In this document: piece by piece, positions 7,829-16,056 of the stretch
How positions within the stretch are numbered: the stretch's first letter is position 1
Layout: every line of letters starts with the position of its first letter
NCBI RefSeq assembly: GCF_013390595.1
Contig: NZ_JACAWV010000007.1
Span: forward strand, 806,001 to 870,000
Reading direction: 5' to 3'
Length of the DNA: 64,000 nt
Source: Rhizobium sp. RM
GTDB lineage: Bacteria > Pseudomonadota > Alphaproteobacteria > Rhizobiales > Rhizobiaceae
The notes under the pieces: generated by a model
Seen by the model: only the letters and a program-made list of their open reading frames with translations
Told to the model about the DNA's origin: nothing
The model's database searches: none
Made by a program: the position numbers and the translations under genes

Positions 7829-9696
7829 CCAACGATATGACGATCCAGGATATTTCCATTGATGCCGCCAGCGAGATCAAGATCCGCCAGCGGTTGACGC
7901 TTGTTGCCCTGGGCAAGGAGAAGGCTGATGTGGCCCTGCGGGTCGGGCGGCTGCTTGATGTCGCAACCCGTACATGGTCGGACGACCAGGAAATCATCAT
8001 CAAGGATCGTCGCATTGCCTATGTCGGCAAGGCAGGCAGCTATCCGGGTGAAGTCTCAATCCGCGTGCACGAACCCAGTCTATCTGCCGTTCCGGGCCTT
8101 GGAGAAGTCCACAAGCACATCGAAAGCTCGCATCTGACACCGGAATGGGAGGCCGCGCTGGTTCTGCCGCGTGGCAACACCTGGACCTGTGAGGCAAGCC
8201 ATGAATTCTCCAACGTCAACGGTGCGAAAACGCTGGAGTTCTGGTTAAAGGCACGTGAGGCTGGCTCACCACTCAAGATTTTCCCTCTGCCCGGCTCTGC
8301 AGTACCGCCCACTGCCTATGAACACGGCGGCGGTTACTTCGGCTACGATGAACAGAAGGCTTTCCTTCAGGACAGCCTGATGACGGCAGGGCTTGATGAG
8401 GTGATGGACTGGCCAGCCGTCTGGAACCCGGAAAACCCTTCTTACGACCGTTTGTGGGGCATGATCCGCGCAACTTTCGAAAAGCGCGCCGTGGTTGAGG
8501 GACATGCTGCGGGCATCCGCGACCTGCCGACAATCAATGCTTTCGCCGCCGCCGGACTGTCCTCCGATCACGAGGCGTGGACCGTCGAGGAATTCTGGGA
8601 CAAGCTCACACATGGCCTCTTCATGGAGCTACGTCCGCACAGTCTGCCGGAGGTCATCAAGGGCCTTCTGGAGCGCGGCCTTTCCGACTGGTCGCAGATC
8701 GCGCTGACGACGGACGACCGTTCTGCCTCCGACACGCTGAAACTTGGTGCGACAGACCATAATGTTCGACTTGCAATTCAAGCTGGCCTTGCGCCGGAAA
8801 TCGCCATTCAGTGCGTGACAATCAACCCGGCCCGCCACATGCGGCTTACACCCTGGGTCGGCTCGATCGCTCCTGGCCGGTATGCCGACATCGTGCTGCT
8901 TTCCGATGTGGAGACATTCGAAATCGCCAAGGTCTGGGCGGACGGACGGCAGGTCTCTGAAGGTAAGACCTTCCTGCCGGAAGTGCCCCAGATCGACTGG
9001 CCGGAATGGGCCCGGAAGACCGTCAACATCGGTCGGCATCTGACGGCAGACGATTTCGCCATCAAGGCTGCGCCTGGCCGAGAAACCATGACCGCCGCAG
9101 TCCTGCGCCCCTTCCACTGGACAGACGACTTCCTCACTTACGATTTGCCGGTGAAAGATGGCCTGGTGCAGCGAGACGAGAGCCGCAACATCACCAAATT
9201 CTCCGTCATTGACCGCTTTTCCGGCAAGGCTGGCGTGTCGAAAATGTTCTGGCTCGGCTGTGGTCCGGCAACGCCAGACACAGCACTTGCCTGCTCCATG
9301 GCGCATGACAAACATAATATCTGGTGCGTCGGCTCGTCCGACGACGCGATGGCAAAAGCCGTCAATGCGGTCGCAGACAATGACGGCGGCTGGGCGCTGG
9401 TCCACGCGGGTGAGGTCGTTGCCCGCGTTCGTTACGAGGTGGCTGGCCTGATGAGCTGCCGCTCGGCAGAAGCGTTGCACGCGGAAATGCAGGCGCTTTA
9501 TGCAGCCGGCGAAAAGATAGAATGGATGTACGAACCGACCTTCATGCCGCGCTGGTTCCCGGGATTCCCTGAACGGCTGGCGTTTGCCACTCTGACCTGC
9601 GCGCCCTGGCGCTGGGTTCTGGTTGCACCGAGCGACCATGCCCCGCAGGGTCTGGTCAACGTCCAGACCGGAGCGACCCACCCGGTTGTCTTCTAA
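7825..9696 (+). CDS. Adenine-deaminase-like amidohydrolase
   Basis: This 623-residue protein has adenine-deaminase (Ade) family layout: an amidohydrolase barrel (~1-400) and the Ade-type C-terminal domain (~430-623). Metal motifs are present: HKHIESS (His96/His98), GSAVPPTAYEH, VVEGHAAGI, LSSDHE and TTDDRSASD. The usual family motif before HxH, DAHVHIESS, is replaced by EVHKHIESS. Ade converts adenine to hypoxanthine, but this copy sits between a D-carbamoylase and a D-serine-dehydratase-like enzyme rather than with purine genes. A different cyclic amine or ureide substrate is therefore plausible. Its start overlaps the regulator's stop. Confidence 0.8.
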   Translation: MTNDMTIQDISIDAASEIKIRQRLTLVALGKEKADVALRVGRLLDVATRTWSDDQEIIIKDRRIAYVGKAGSYPGEVSIRVHEPSLSAVPGLGEVHKHIESSHLTPEWEAALVLPRGNTWTCEASHEFSNVNGAKTLEFWLKAREAGSPLKIFPLPGSAVPPTAYEHGGGYFGYDEQKAFLQDSLMTAGLDEVMDWPAVWNPENPSYDRLWGMIRATFEKRAVVEGHAAGIRDLPTINAFAAAGLSSDHEAWTVEEFWDKLTHGLFMELRPHSLPEVIKGLLERGLSDWSQIALTTDDRSASDTLKLGATDHNVRLAIQAGLAPEIAIQCVTINPARHMRLTPWVGSIAPGRYADIVLLSDVETFEIAKVWADGRQVSEGKTFLPEVPQIDWPEWARKTVNIGRHLTADDFAIKAAPGRETMTAAVLRPFHWTDDFLTYDLPVKDGLVQRDESRNITKFSVIDRFSGKAGVSKMFWLGCGPATPDTALACSMAHDKHNIWCVGSSDDAMAKAVNAVADNDGGWALVHAGEVVARVRYEVAGLMSCRSAEALHAEMQALYAAGEKIEWMYEPTFMPRWFPGFPERLAFATLTCAPWRWVLVAPSDHAPQGLVNVQTGATHPVVF

Positions 9697-9737
9697 GCCG
9701 GACTTTCCCCTCCCCGTTTTCTTTTGAAAGTGCAAGC

Positions 9738-10898
9738 ATGACCGCCATCACCACCGTTACACCTGAGCTCGAAAACCGCTTTTCTGGTTTCGACGCGCTT
9801 GTTGAACCACGCGTGGTCATCGATCTCCCGACGCTTGACCGCAATCTCAGGGCGATGGCGAACTTGGTTGCCGGACAGGCGGAACTGCATCCGCATGTGA
9901 AAACACACAAGAGCCTGGCCATTGCCGGAATGCAGTCTGATCACGGTGCCAAGGGCTTTACGGTGGCGCGCGCGCATGAAGCCAAGATGCTGCTTCAAGC
10001 CGGACACGATCCGGTCACCATTGCCTACCCGCTGATATCAGAAGAAACGATCATTGCTCTTTTGAAATTGGCGGGTGAACCGCAGCGGTTGCGTTTCATC
10101 GCTGAAAGCGATGCGGGTGTCAGCGCCCTGTCCTCCGCCGGTCGCAAGCTCGGCATGTCCGTTCAGGTCTTTCTCAAGGTCGATGTTGGCCTGCATCGCT
10201 GTGGCGTCGATCCGAAAGGAGATGCGGGTCTGCAGCTTGCAGCGACTATCGATCGTGATCCACACCTGAGTCTAGTCGGGCTGCTCTCTCACGCAGGCCA
10301 TGCTTACGGCGCCCCCGATCCTGATGCGATCAGAGTGGTGGCAACCGAAGAACTCTCTCTTTTGTCAGAGTTTCGCCTCCGCCTGGAAAAGAACGGCGTC
10401 GCGGTTCACCGCATCTCCATTGGCAGCACACCCACTCTCCTGTCCAATGCAGGATTTGAGGGCGTGGATGAGGTCCGACCGGGAAACTATGCTTTCCTCG
10501 ATCTGACGGCAGTCCGTCTCGGCATCGCAAAGCGTACGGATGTTGCCCTTGGCATCGCTGCCCGCATCGTTTCCGGCAATGACCGTTACGCCATCGCCAA
10601 TGTCGGATCTAAAACGCTGTCGTCTGATCTCGGCGCTCATGGAACGTCGGCCACAAGCAGCTTTGGCGAGGCATGGATCGCCGGTGCCGACGAACCACTA
10701 AGCGTGCTGAAGCTATCAGAGGAACATGCGTTTCTCTCCTACAGCGAAAAGCGGCCAGCCAATGGCACCCCCATCCTCATCCTGCCAAACCATAGCTGCC
10801 CTGTCGCCAATCTGAGCGGGGGCATGCTGGGTCTCGGCAATGATCGGGTCGCAACGCGTGAAATTCACGTTGAAGGCACACGCTCTGCGTTTCCATGA
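9738..10898 (+). CDS. PLP-dependent D-serine dehydratase / D-threonine aldolase family enzyme
   Basis: This 386-residue fold-type III PLP enzyme has an alanine-racemase-like barrel (~20-260) and a C-terminal metal-binding domain. The PLP lysine lies in HPHVKTHKS (Lys55). The C-terminal metal pair reads NHSC (His352, Cys354), the zinc arrangement of DSD1-type D-serine dehydratases; D-threonine aldolases usually have H-x-D there. It would remove a D-hydroxy amino acid, giving a 2-oxo acid plus ammonia (or glycine plus an aldehyde). It is the last gene of the operon, 41 bp after the amidohydrolase. Confidence 0.82.
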   Translation: MTAITTVTPELENRFSGFDALVEPRVVIDLPTLDRNLRAMANLVAGQAELHPHVKTHKSLAIAGMQSDHGAKGFTVARAHEAKMLLQAGHDPVTIAYPLISEETIIALLKLAGEPQRLRFIAESDAGVSALSSAGRKLGMSVQVFLKVDVGLHRCGVDPKGDAGLQLAATIDRDPHLSLVGLLSHAGHAYGAPDPDAIRVVATEELSLLSEFRLRLEKNGVAVHRISIGSTPTLLSNAGFEGVDEVRPGNYAFLDLTAVRLGIAKRTDVALGIAARIVSGNDRYAIANVGSKTLSSDLGAHGTSATSSFGEAWIAGADEPLSVLKLSEEHAFLSYSEKRPANGTPILILPNHSCPVANLSGGMLGLGNDRVATREIHVEGTRSAFP

Positions 10899-10928
10899 CC
10901 TTGAAGTCCCGGGTTTAGCGAAAAGACA

Positions 10929-10960
10929 GGGGCCGGAAAGCGTTCAAACTTTCCGACCCC
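10929..10960. terminator. Hairpin terminator candidate between convergent genes
   Basis: A 12-bp stem with one mismatch (10929-10940 with 10949-10960) lies between the end of the D-amino-acid operon and the convergent chemoreceptor gene. There is no clear T-run on either strand, so it could be a bidirectional or 3'-end-stabilising hairpin. Confidence 0.5.
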
Positions 10961-10999
10961 GATCCTAGCCTCTAGGCAGACGTTTTTCGCCGGTCCGTA

Positions 11000-12943
11000 T
11001 CAGAACTCTTCCCAGCTATCCGCAGACGTGTTGAGCGCAGCATTGCCAGCGAATGCAGCCCTGATCTTTCCACCCAGTGCGCGCGCGGGTGACACTGCAG
11101 GCCTGTCAGCCGGCGAGGCTGTGCGGAGCGTTGCTGACGCTTCACTGTAACCGCCTTCTGACAGCTTGAACTGGGACAGTATCCGGTTAAGCGAGGACGC
11201 CTCGCGGGCAAGGCCGTGGCTTGCCGCCGTGCTTTCTTCGACCATGGCAGCGTTCTTCTGCGTATCCTGATCCATCTGGTTCACAGCGGTGTTGATCTGC
11301 TGCAGGCCGGACGATTGCTCCTGTGCCGATTCCGCAATCGCTGCGACGTGCCGGTTGATTTCCTTCACCTCGGTCACGATCTGCTCCAGCGCCTTGCCGG
11401 TCTCGCCAACCAGCTGGACGCCCTGCTGAACCTGACCGTTGGACGTGGTGATGAGATTCTTGATCTCCTTGGCCGCACCTGCCGAACGCTGCGCCAGTTC
11501 ACGAACCTCCTGCGCGACAACCGCAAAACCCTTGCCCGCTTCGCCGGCACGGGCCGCCTCGACGCCCGCATTCAGCGCCAGCAGGTTGGTCTGGAAGGCG
11601 ATCTCGTCGATCACGCCGATAATGTTGGAAATCTCATTGGCGGAGGATGCAATCTGCTCCATTGCAGACACAGCCCGCTGAACGACCTCACCCGACTGTT
11701 CTGCACCCACCTTTGCACGGCCAACGAGGTGCCCGGCGTCCTGGGCGCGTTTGCTCGCGTCCTTCACGGTCGTCGTGATTTCCTCGAGTGCCGCGGCAGT
11801 CTGCTCGACAGCAGCAGCCTGCTGTTCCGTGCGCTTGGCAAGATCATCGGCCGCCGATCTGATCTCGTTCGCACCAGCATCGATGCCACGGGCATTCTGC
11901 GCCACCTGGTTCAGCGTCGACTGCAGTTGCTCCGCAGCCCTGTTGAAATCGCCACGGATACCGTCGAGGCTGGCCACAAATGGCTGCACGATACGGTAGG
12001 TCACGTCACCCTGGGCAATCTTCGAAAGTGCCGTGGCGAGATTATCGACTGCAAACTGCACATCGACGGTTTCCTTCGCCTTCTGTTTCTCACGCTCGAT
12101 GCGATCCTTTTCCGACAACGAGCGATTGGCTTCCGTCTCTTTTTCAAGGCGAATGCGCTCGATTGCACTTTCCCGGAAGGCCTGAACGGCGGCGGCCATC
12201 TGACCGACTTCATCCTTGCGGTCCATGCCGTCAATTTCCGACACCGTATCCCCAGCCGCCAGCGATCCCATGCGTTCACGCAGGCGCGCAATCGGCGCGG
12301 TGATGCCCCGGGAAGAAATCAGAAGACCAAGCGCGATCAACATCAGGGAGACGATTGCGATGCCAGCAAGGCCCGTCCAGATCGTCGTGCTGGTGCTGGC
12401 TGTCAGACGCTGTCGCCCCTCATTCATGACCTGAATGAGCTGCTCGTTGCCGGCGCTGATCTTCGGGGAAACTTCGGTCATCTTCTGAAGCACGGCGAGC
12501 GCCATTTGCTGGGCTTCGGCTTGTTTGCCGGCCTGAGCCAACGCGATTGCCTTGTTGCCAAGGTCTTCCACTTCAACGACGCCCTTCAGGATCTCGCGGG
12601 CTGCATCCGTGCGGGCCGGAACCAGTTCCATGATCTTGTTCTGGCGCTCTTCGAGCTGCTTGCGGTCGGCCCTGAAGGTTTTGACCGCGGCTTCAAAATC
12701 GCTGCTCTTTGGATCATTGAGCGTGGCGCGAAGCGTCTGCATGCCCAATGCGTTGAGGTTTCCGCTGGTCCGGGCATTCAGTACGGCAGCGAGCGCCTCA
12801 TTGGCAATGAAATCGCTGTAGACGCTGTCTGTGCTCTTGTATTGCCAGCTCACATAGCTGATCCCGGAAAGCGACATCAGACTCATCAGCGATATGACAA
12901 AAACGACCTTCGTTTTTATCTTGGTATTTTTCAGGAACGACAT
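11000..12943 (-). CDS. Methyl-accepting chemotaxis protein
   Basis: This 647-residue receptor has a transmembrane helix near residues 13-32 and a periplasmic helical-bundle domain (~35-190, 4HB type). A second membrane helix (TIWTGLAGIAIVSLMLIALG) is followed by a HAMP domain and a long cytoplasmic coiled coil carrying the signalling tip (EIAFQTNLLALNAGVEAARA), which binds CheA/CheW. The protein ends in SWEEF, matching the xWxxF pentapeptide that tethers CheR/CheB. ATG 12943 was chosen because it begins the first membrane region and has TGAGG upstream. It is a lone gene; the ligand is unknown. Confidence 0.93.
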   Translation of the reverse strand: MSFLKNTKIKTKVVFVISLMSLMSLSGISYVSWQYKSTDSVYSDFIANEALAAVLNARTSGNLNALGMQTLRATLNDPKSSDFEAAVKTFRADRKQLEERQNKIMELVPARTDAAREILKGVVEVEDLGNKAIALAQAGKQAEAQQMALAVLQKMTEVSPKISAGNEQLIQVMNEGRQRLTASTSTTIWTGLAGIAIVSLMLIALGLLISSRGITAPIARLRERMGSLAAGDTVSEIDGMDRKDEVGQMAAAVQAFRESAIERIRLEKETEANRSLSEKDRIEREKQKAKETVDVQFAVDNLATALSKIAQGDVTYRIVQPFVASLDGIRGDFNRAAEQLQSTLNQVAQNARGIDAGANEIRSAADDLAKRTEQQAAAVEQTAAALEEITTTVKDASKRAQDAGHLVGRAKVGAEQSGEVVQRAVSAMEQIASSANEISNIIGVIDEIAFQTNLLALNAGVEAARAGEAGKGFAVVAQEVRELAQRSAGAAKEIKNLITTSNGQVQQGVQLVGETGKALEQIVTEVKEINRHVAAIAESAQEQSSGLQQINTAVNQMDQDTQKNAAMVEESTAASHGLAREASSLNRILSQFKLSEGGYSEASATLRTASPADRPAVSPARALGGKIRAAFAGNAALNTSADSWEEF

Positions 12944-13352
12944 GAATAGCCTCAAGGCAAGCGCTTCCCCGGCTCCCTTCCAGGACGCCTGAGAAACGAA
13001 ATATAGAATGAAACATCGCGGGTAGCTGTGCCCCTCCTCATAGGGCGACAAGCGGGCATCCGGTGAAAGCGGCCAAAGCTCGCTCGAGGATGGTGTCCAC
13101 TCGTTCTACCGGCTCCTCCGATGAAACATTGGAACCTGCACGGCGTAGATTTCACCAAATCACTGAATGAATTGTTACTTCAGGCACCCAATCAATCGCA
13201 ATTCGCATCGATTGCTGCCGAATTATTCATGTCTTGGAAACGGGGCAATTGACGCTGTCGCCACAGGCCGGAAACCGGACAAAAACCGCTTCGGTCTGGC
13301 GCGGAATTTTTAAAGAATAACGACGAGATGAGCCTGAAGGCTAAAAGAGGAA
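12944..13352. other. Intergenic region upstream of the chemoreceptor gene
   Basis: About 400 bp lie between the chemoreceptor start and the tRNA-Val terminator. It must carry the chemoreceptor promoter. I see no convincing ORF, RNA gene or repeat here. Confidence 0.4.
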
Positions 13353-13381
13353 AAGGGCTCCTGATTTCTCAGAAGCCCTCT
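13353..13381 (-). terminator. Terminator downstream of tRNA-Val
   Basis: Read on the minus strand, a stem of AGGGCT-T-CTGA paired with TCAG-G-AGCCCT around a GAAA loop is followed by a pyrimidine/T-rich stretch. It starts about 20 bp after the tRNA 3' end and fits an intrinsic terminator. Confidence 0.7.
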
Positions 13382-13399
13382 TCAATCAACGAATTAGGA

Positions 13400-13474
<75 letters not shown>

Positions 13475-13555
13475 TCCGTTGCGGCGGATAGACCACAAAA
13501 CCCGATCGCACGTCAACTGCTTTTTTTCGGTTTTGTGAAGGTTTTTTGAGAACCC

Positions 13556-13918
13556 TTATGCCACAAGGAGTTTGTTGACCTCATCAACGAGGTCGCGAAG
13601 GTGAAATGGCTTGGAAAGAACCTTCGCGTCCTTCGGAGCCTTCGAATCGGCATTCAAAGCGACCGCCGCAAAGCCGGTGATGAACATGACTTTCAGGTCT
13701 GGGTCGAGTTCGGTGGCGCGGCGCGCCAGTTCGATACCGTCCATCTCTGGCATGACGATGTCGGTCAGAAGCAGCGAAAAAGGCTCTTCGCGGAGACGGT
13801 CATAAGCGCTGGCACCGTTGTCGAAGGAAGAGACCTGGTAGCCAGCCTTTTCCAGCGCCTTGACGAGAAAGCGCCGCATATCATTGTCGTCTTCAGCAAG
13901 AAGGATTTTCTGATTCAT
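13556..13918 (-). CDS. cpdR: Response regulator CpdR
   Basis: This 120-residue single receiver domain has no output domain. It has acidic residues in AEDDND, the phosphorylation site in LLLTDIVMPEMDG, T/S in FITGF and lysine in LSKPF. Single-domain CpdR controls ClpXP-dependent proteolysis of cell-cycle factors in alphaproteobacteria and is dephosphorylated to become active. The divergent N-formylglutamate amidohydrolase next to it is the usual rhizobial neighbour, which supports the identification. CpdR acts in the CckA-ChpT phosphorelay; those partners are not in this window. Confidence 0.85.
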   Translation of the reverse strand: MNQKILLAEDDNDMRRFLVKALEKAGYQVSSFDNGASAYDRLREEPFSLLLTDIVMPEMDGIELARRATELDPDLKVMFITGFAAVALNADSKAPKDAKVLSKPFHLRDLVDEVNKLLVA

Positions 13919-14098
13919 TTAAGTGACCGTAACTGCTCGATGTTTGGAATAACCTAGTCCGATTGTAAGGTTTTCAGGGTAAATATCCTGTGAACGCGGG
14001 AATCGGTATAGCGCTGTTTGGGCGATAGTATGGACTTGCCTGCCAGTAACTGGCAACATAAGCATTCTGATAGTTTTACGACATGGTAAATGGGCTGA

Positions 14099-14983
14099 AT
14101 GGACTGGATAACCGGTGAATACGAGCTGTTCGAAGTAACGGAACCTGCCGTCCAAACCCTGCCATTCGTCTATAACTCCCCCCACAGCGGTCGCTGTTAC
14201 CCGGTTTCCTTTCTCGAATCATCGCGGCTGGGCCCGCATGAAATTCGCCGTTCCGAGGATCATTTCGTCGATGAACTCTTTGGAGCGGCTCCGGAGATCG
14301 GCGCGCCCATCCTGAAAGCAAATTTTCCGCGCGCCTATCTCGACGTCAACCGTGAGCCCTATGAACTCGATCCGCGCATGTTTGACGGCACGCTGCCACC
14401 CTACGCCAATATCGGCTCCATGCGTGTTGCCGGCGGACTGGGCACGGTGCCACGCATTGTTGCCGAGAACATGGATATCTACGCGCATCGTCTGCCGGTC
14501 GAAGAGGCGCTAACGCGTGTGGAGACAATATACAAACCCTATCATGCCTGCCTGCGAAGGCTTGTGTCACGCACACACGCGCAGTTTGGCATGGCGGTTC
14601 TGATCGACTGCCACTCGATGCCGGGCAATATTCGTGTTGCAGGCTCGAACATCCGGCCCGACATTATCATCGGCGACCGCTACGGCACCAGTGCGTCCCA
14701 GGAGGTCTCACGGGCTGCACTGCACTTTCTTGAAGAACTGGGCTTCATTGCCGTTTGCAATAAACCCTACGCCGGCGGTTTTATTACGGAGCATTATGGG
14801 CGCCCCATCCGCTCCCTGCATGCCTTGCAGATAGAAGTGAACCGCGCGCTCTATGTCGACGAGAAAACCCTCGTCAAGAATGCCGATTTCCATGCCATTC
14901 AGGCATCGCTGGAAATCTTTATGAGACAGCTTGGCGCCTTTGTCTCCGAATACGTCATCGAGACGTCGCTCGCGGCTGAATAA
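14099..14983 (+). CDS. N-formylglutamate amidohydrolase family protein
   Basis: This 294-residue protein of the FGase family (HutG type) would hydrolyse N-formyl-L-glutamate to glutamate and formate with a metal ion. Motifs include YNSPHSGRCYP near the N-terminus, RSEDHFVDELF, DVNREPYELDPRMF and the metal-binding AVLIDCHSMPG. It is not within a histidine-utilisation operon here, so the true substrate may be another N-formyl or carboxyamide compound. The start has no strong ribosome site. The 3' side faces the convergent sRNA gene. Confidence 0.85.
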   Translation: MDWITGEYELFEVTEPAVQTLPFVYNSPHSGRCYPVSFLESSRLGPHEIRRSEDHFVDELFGAAPEIGAPILKANFPRAYLDVNREPYELDPRMFDGTLPPYANIGSMRVAGGLGTVPRIVAENMDIYAHRLPVEEALTRVETIYKPYHACLRRLVSRTHAQFGMAVLIDCHSMPGNIRVAGSNIRPDIIIGDRYGTSASQEVSRAALHFLEELGFIAVCNKPYAGGFITEHYGRPIRSLHALQIEVNRALYVDEKTLVKNADFHAIQASLEIFMRQLGAFVSEYVIETSLAAE

Positions 14984-15030
14984 ATCTTTCCATCCAGGCG
15001 AATAAGAAATGCGCATCCAAGACCTGCGCA

Positions 15031-15104
15031 AAAAAAACCGCGCCTGCGCGCGGTCAAGTCTAGGGAGGAAACACCCAAGGAGGGTATTTACAGTCAAGGA
15101 CTGT
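15031..15104 (-). ncRNA. mmgR: MmgR-type small RNA (alpha-r8 / Rfam suhB family)
   Basis: Read on the minus strand, the ~74-nt transcript has three parts. The first is hairpin ACAGTC-CTT-GACTGT. The second is hairpin ACCC-TCCTT-GGGT, followed by the open pyrimidine stretch TTTCCTCCC, which resembles an anti-Shine-Dalgarno sequence. The third is an intrinsic terminator CCGCGC-GCAG-GCGCGG with eight T. A promoter fits exactly upstream. The place, between N-formylglutamate amidohydrolase/CpdR and an inositol-monophosphatase-family gene, is that described for S. meliloti mmgR, which limits polyhydroxybutyrate granule formation, and for the suhB RNA motif of Agrobacterium. The 5' end is inferred from the promoter. 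Confidence 0.85.
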
Positions 15105-15110
15105 GAGATA

Positions 15111-15139
15111 AACCTAGTCAATAAGTGCTCATTTGTCAA
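15111..15139 (-). promoter_or_regulatory. Housekeeping sigma promoter of the MmgR-type sRNA
   Basis: On the minus strand, TTGACA (15134-15139) and TAGGTT (15111-15116) are separated by exactly 17 bp. The predicted start is at about 15104, which begins the first hairpin of the sRNA. Confidence 0.75.
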
Positions 15140-15191
15140 TCAATTTTATTATTGCACATATTTTGTGCTTTTGCTGAAAATATGGAAATGG

Positions 15192-15204
15192 TTCCTCCCT
15201 AGAC
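15192..15204 (+). repeat. 13-bp inverted copy of the sRNA's CCTCCC segment
   Basis: TTCCTCCCTAGAC on the plus strand is the perfect inverted counterpart of 15058-15070. It thus repeats, in the leader region of the following phosphatase gene, the exact sequence that the sRNA carries in its single-stranded region. Confidence 0.7.
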
Positions 15205-15271
15205 ATGAGTGGACGACCAGCACCGTTCCAGTCTATTGATTTGCCCAGATTGTTCAGGGAATGAGGTTCTC

Positions 15272-16048
15272 ATGCTGCCCGACCGGGATTTCTTCTTCAA
15301 ACTTGCCGATGTTGCCAGCGCTGAGACGCTGCCTCGCTTTCGCACCGGCATTGCCGTCACCAACAAGCAAGATGGCGGTTATGATCCGGTCACCGAGGGC
15401 GATCAGGCTGCGGAAACAGCAATCCGGGCGTTGATCGAGAACACCTATCCGCAGCATGGCATTCTGGGTGAGGAACACGGTAATGTCGGACTGGATCGCG
15501 ACCATATCTGGGTTATCGATCCGATCGATGGAACCCGAGCGTTCATTTCCGGCGTTCCGGTCTGGGGTACGCTGATCGGGTTCCAATCCGCTGGTCGCGC
15601 GACGATGGGGATGATGGACCAGCCTTTCACCCGGGAGCGTTATTTCGCAGACGGAAAGGACGCATGGTACTTCGGGCCGGACGGTGAGCGAAAGATCAAG
15701 ACACGCGAGTGCGCCTCACTGTCGGATGCCGTGCTTTTCACCACGTCACCGCACATCTTCACGGCAGAGGAAGCGCCGGTTTACGCAGCCGTTCAGGATA
15801 AGGTTCGCCTGTTCCGTTATGGCGTGGATTGCTACGCCTATTGCCTGCTTGCCGCTGGGCACGTCGATCTGGTGATCGAATCAGGCTTGAAACCCTACGA
15901 TGTCGGCGCACTCATTCCCGTCATCGAACAGGCAGGTGGCATCATGACCACCTGGGATGGCGGCAGACCGGAAAATGGCGGGCGCATCATCGCGTCCGGT
16001 TCAAAGACCGTCCACGAAGAAGCTCTCGCTGTCCTTTCCAGGCTGTAG
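15272..16048 (+). CDS. hisN: Inositol-monophosphatase-family phosphatase, HisN-type histidinol-phosphatase
   Basis: The protein has 258 residues. Metal-binding motifs are GEEHGNVG (motif 1) and WVIDPIDGTRAFISG (motif 2), with a C-terminal KPYDVGALIPVIEQAGG motif. The DPIDGTRAFISG variant is typical of HisN-type histidinol-phosphate phosphatases, which carry out the penultimate step of histidine synthesis. Inositol-1-phosphatase or PAP phosphatase activity is the alternative. The start at 15272 has a GAGG ribosome site; the longer frame from 15209 would run into the repeat at 15192-15204. It is monocistronic, convergent with the alpha/beta hydrolase. Confidence 0.78.
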   Translation: MLPDRDFFFKLADVASAETLPRFRTGIAVTNKQDGGYDPVTEGDQAAETAIRALIENTYPQHGILGEEHGNVGLDRDHIWVIDPIDGTRAFISGVPVWGTLIGFQSAGRATMGMMDQPFTRERYFADGKDAWYFGPDGERKIKTRECASLSDAVLFTTSPHIFTAEEAPVYAAVQDKVRLFRYGVDCYAYCLLAAGHVDLVIESGLKPYDVGALIPVIEQAGGIMTTWDGGRPENGGRIIASGSKTVHEEALAVLSRL

Positions 16049-16056
16049 GCTAAAAT

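Noticed and set aside
11216..12949. 577-codon plus-strand open frame opposite the chemoreceptor
   Set aside because: It is the antisense shadow of a clear chemoreceptor gene with all expected domains; its translation is rich in His, Arg and Cys and resembles no protein family.
15058..15204. A miniature transposable element bounded by the 13-bp inverted repeats
   Set aside because: No target-site duplication is visible, and the interior contains the sRNA promoter and part of the sRNA. The left repeat is an internal functional part of the sRNA, so a mobile element is less likely.
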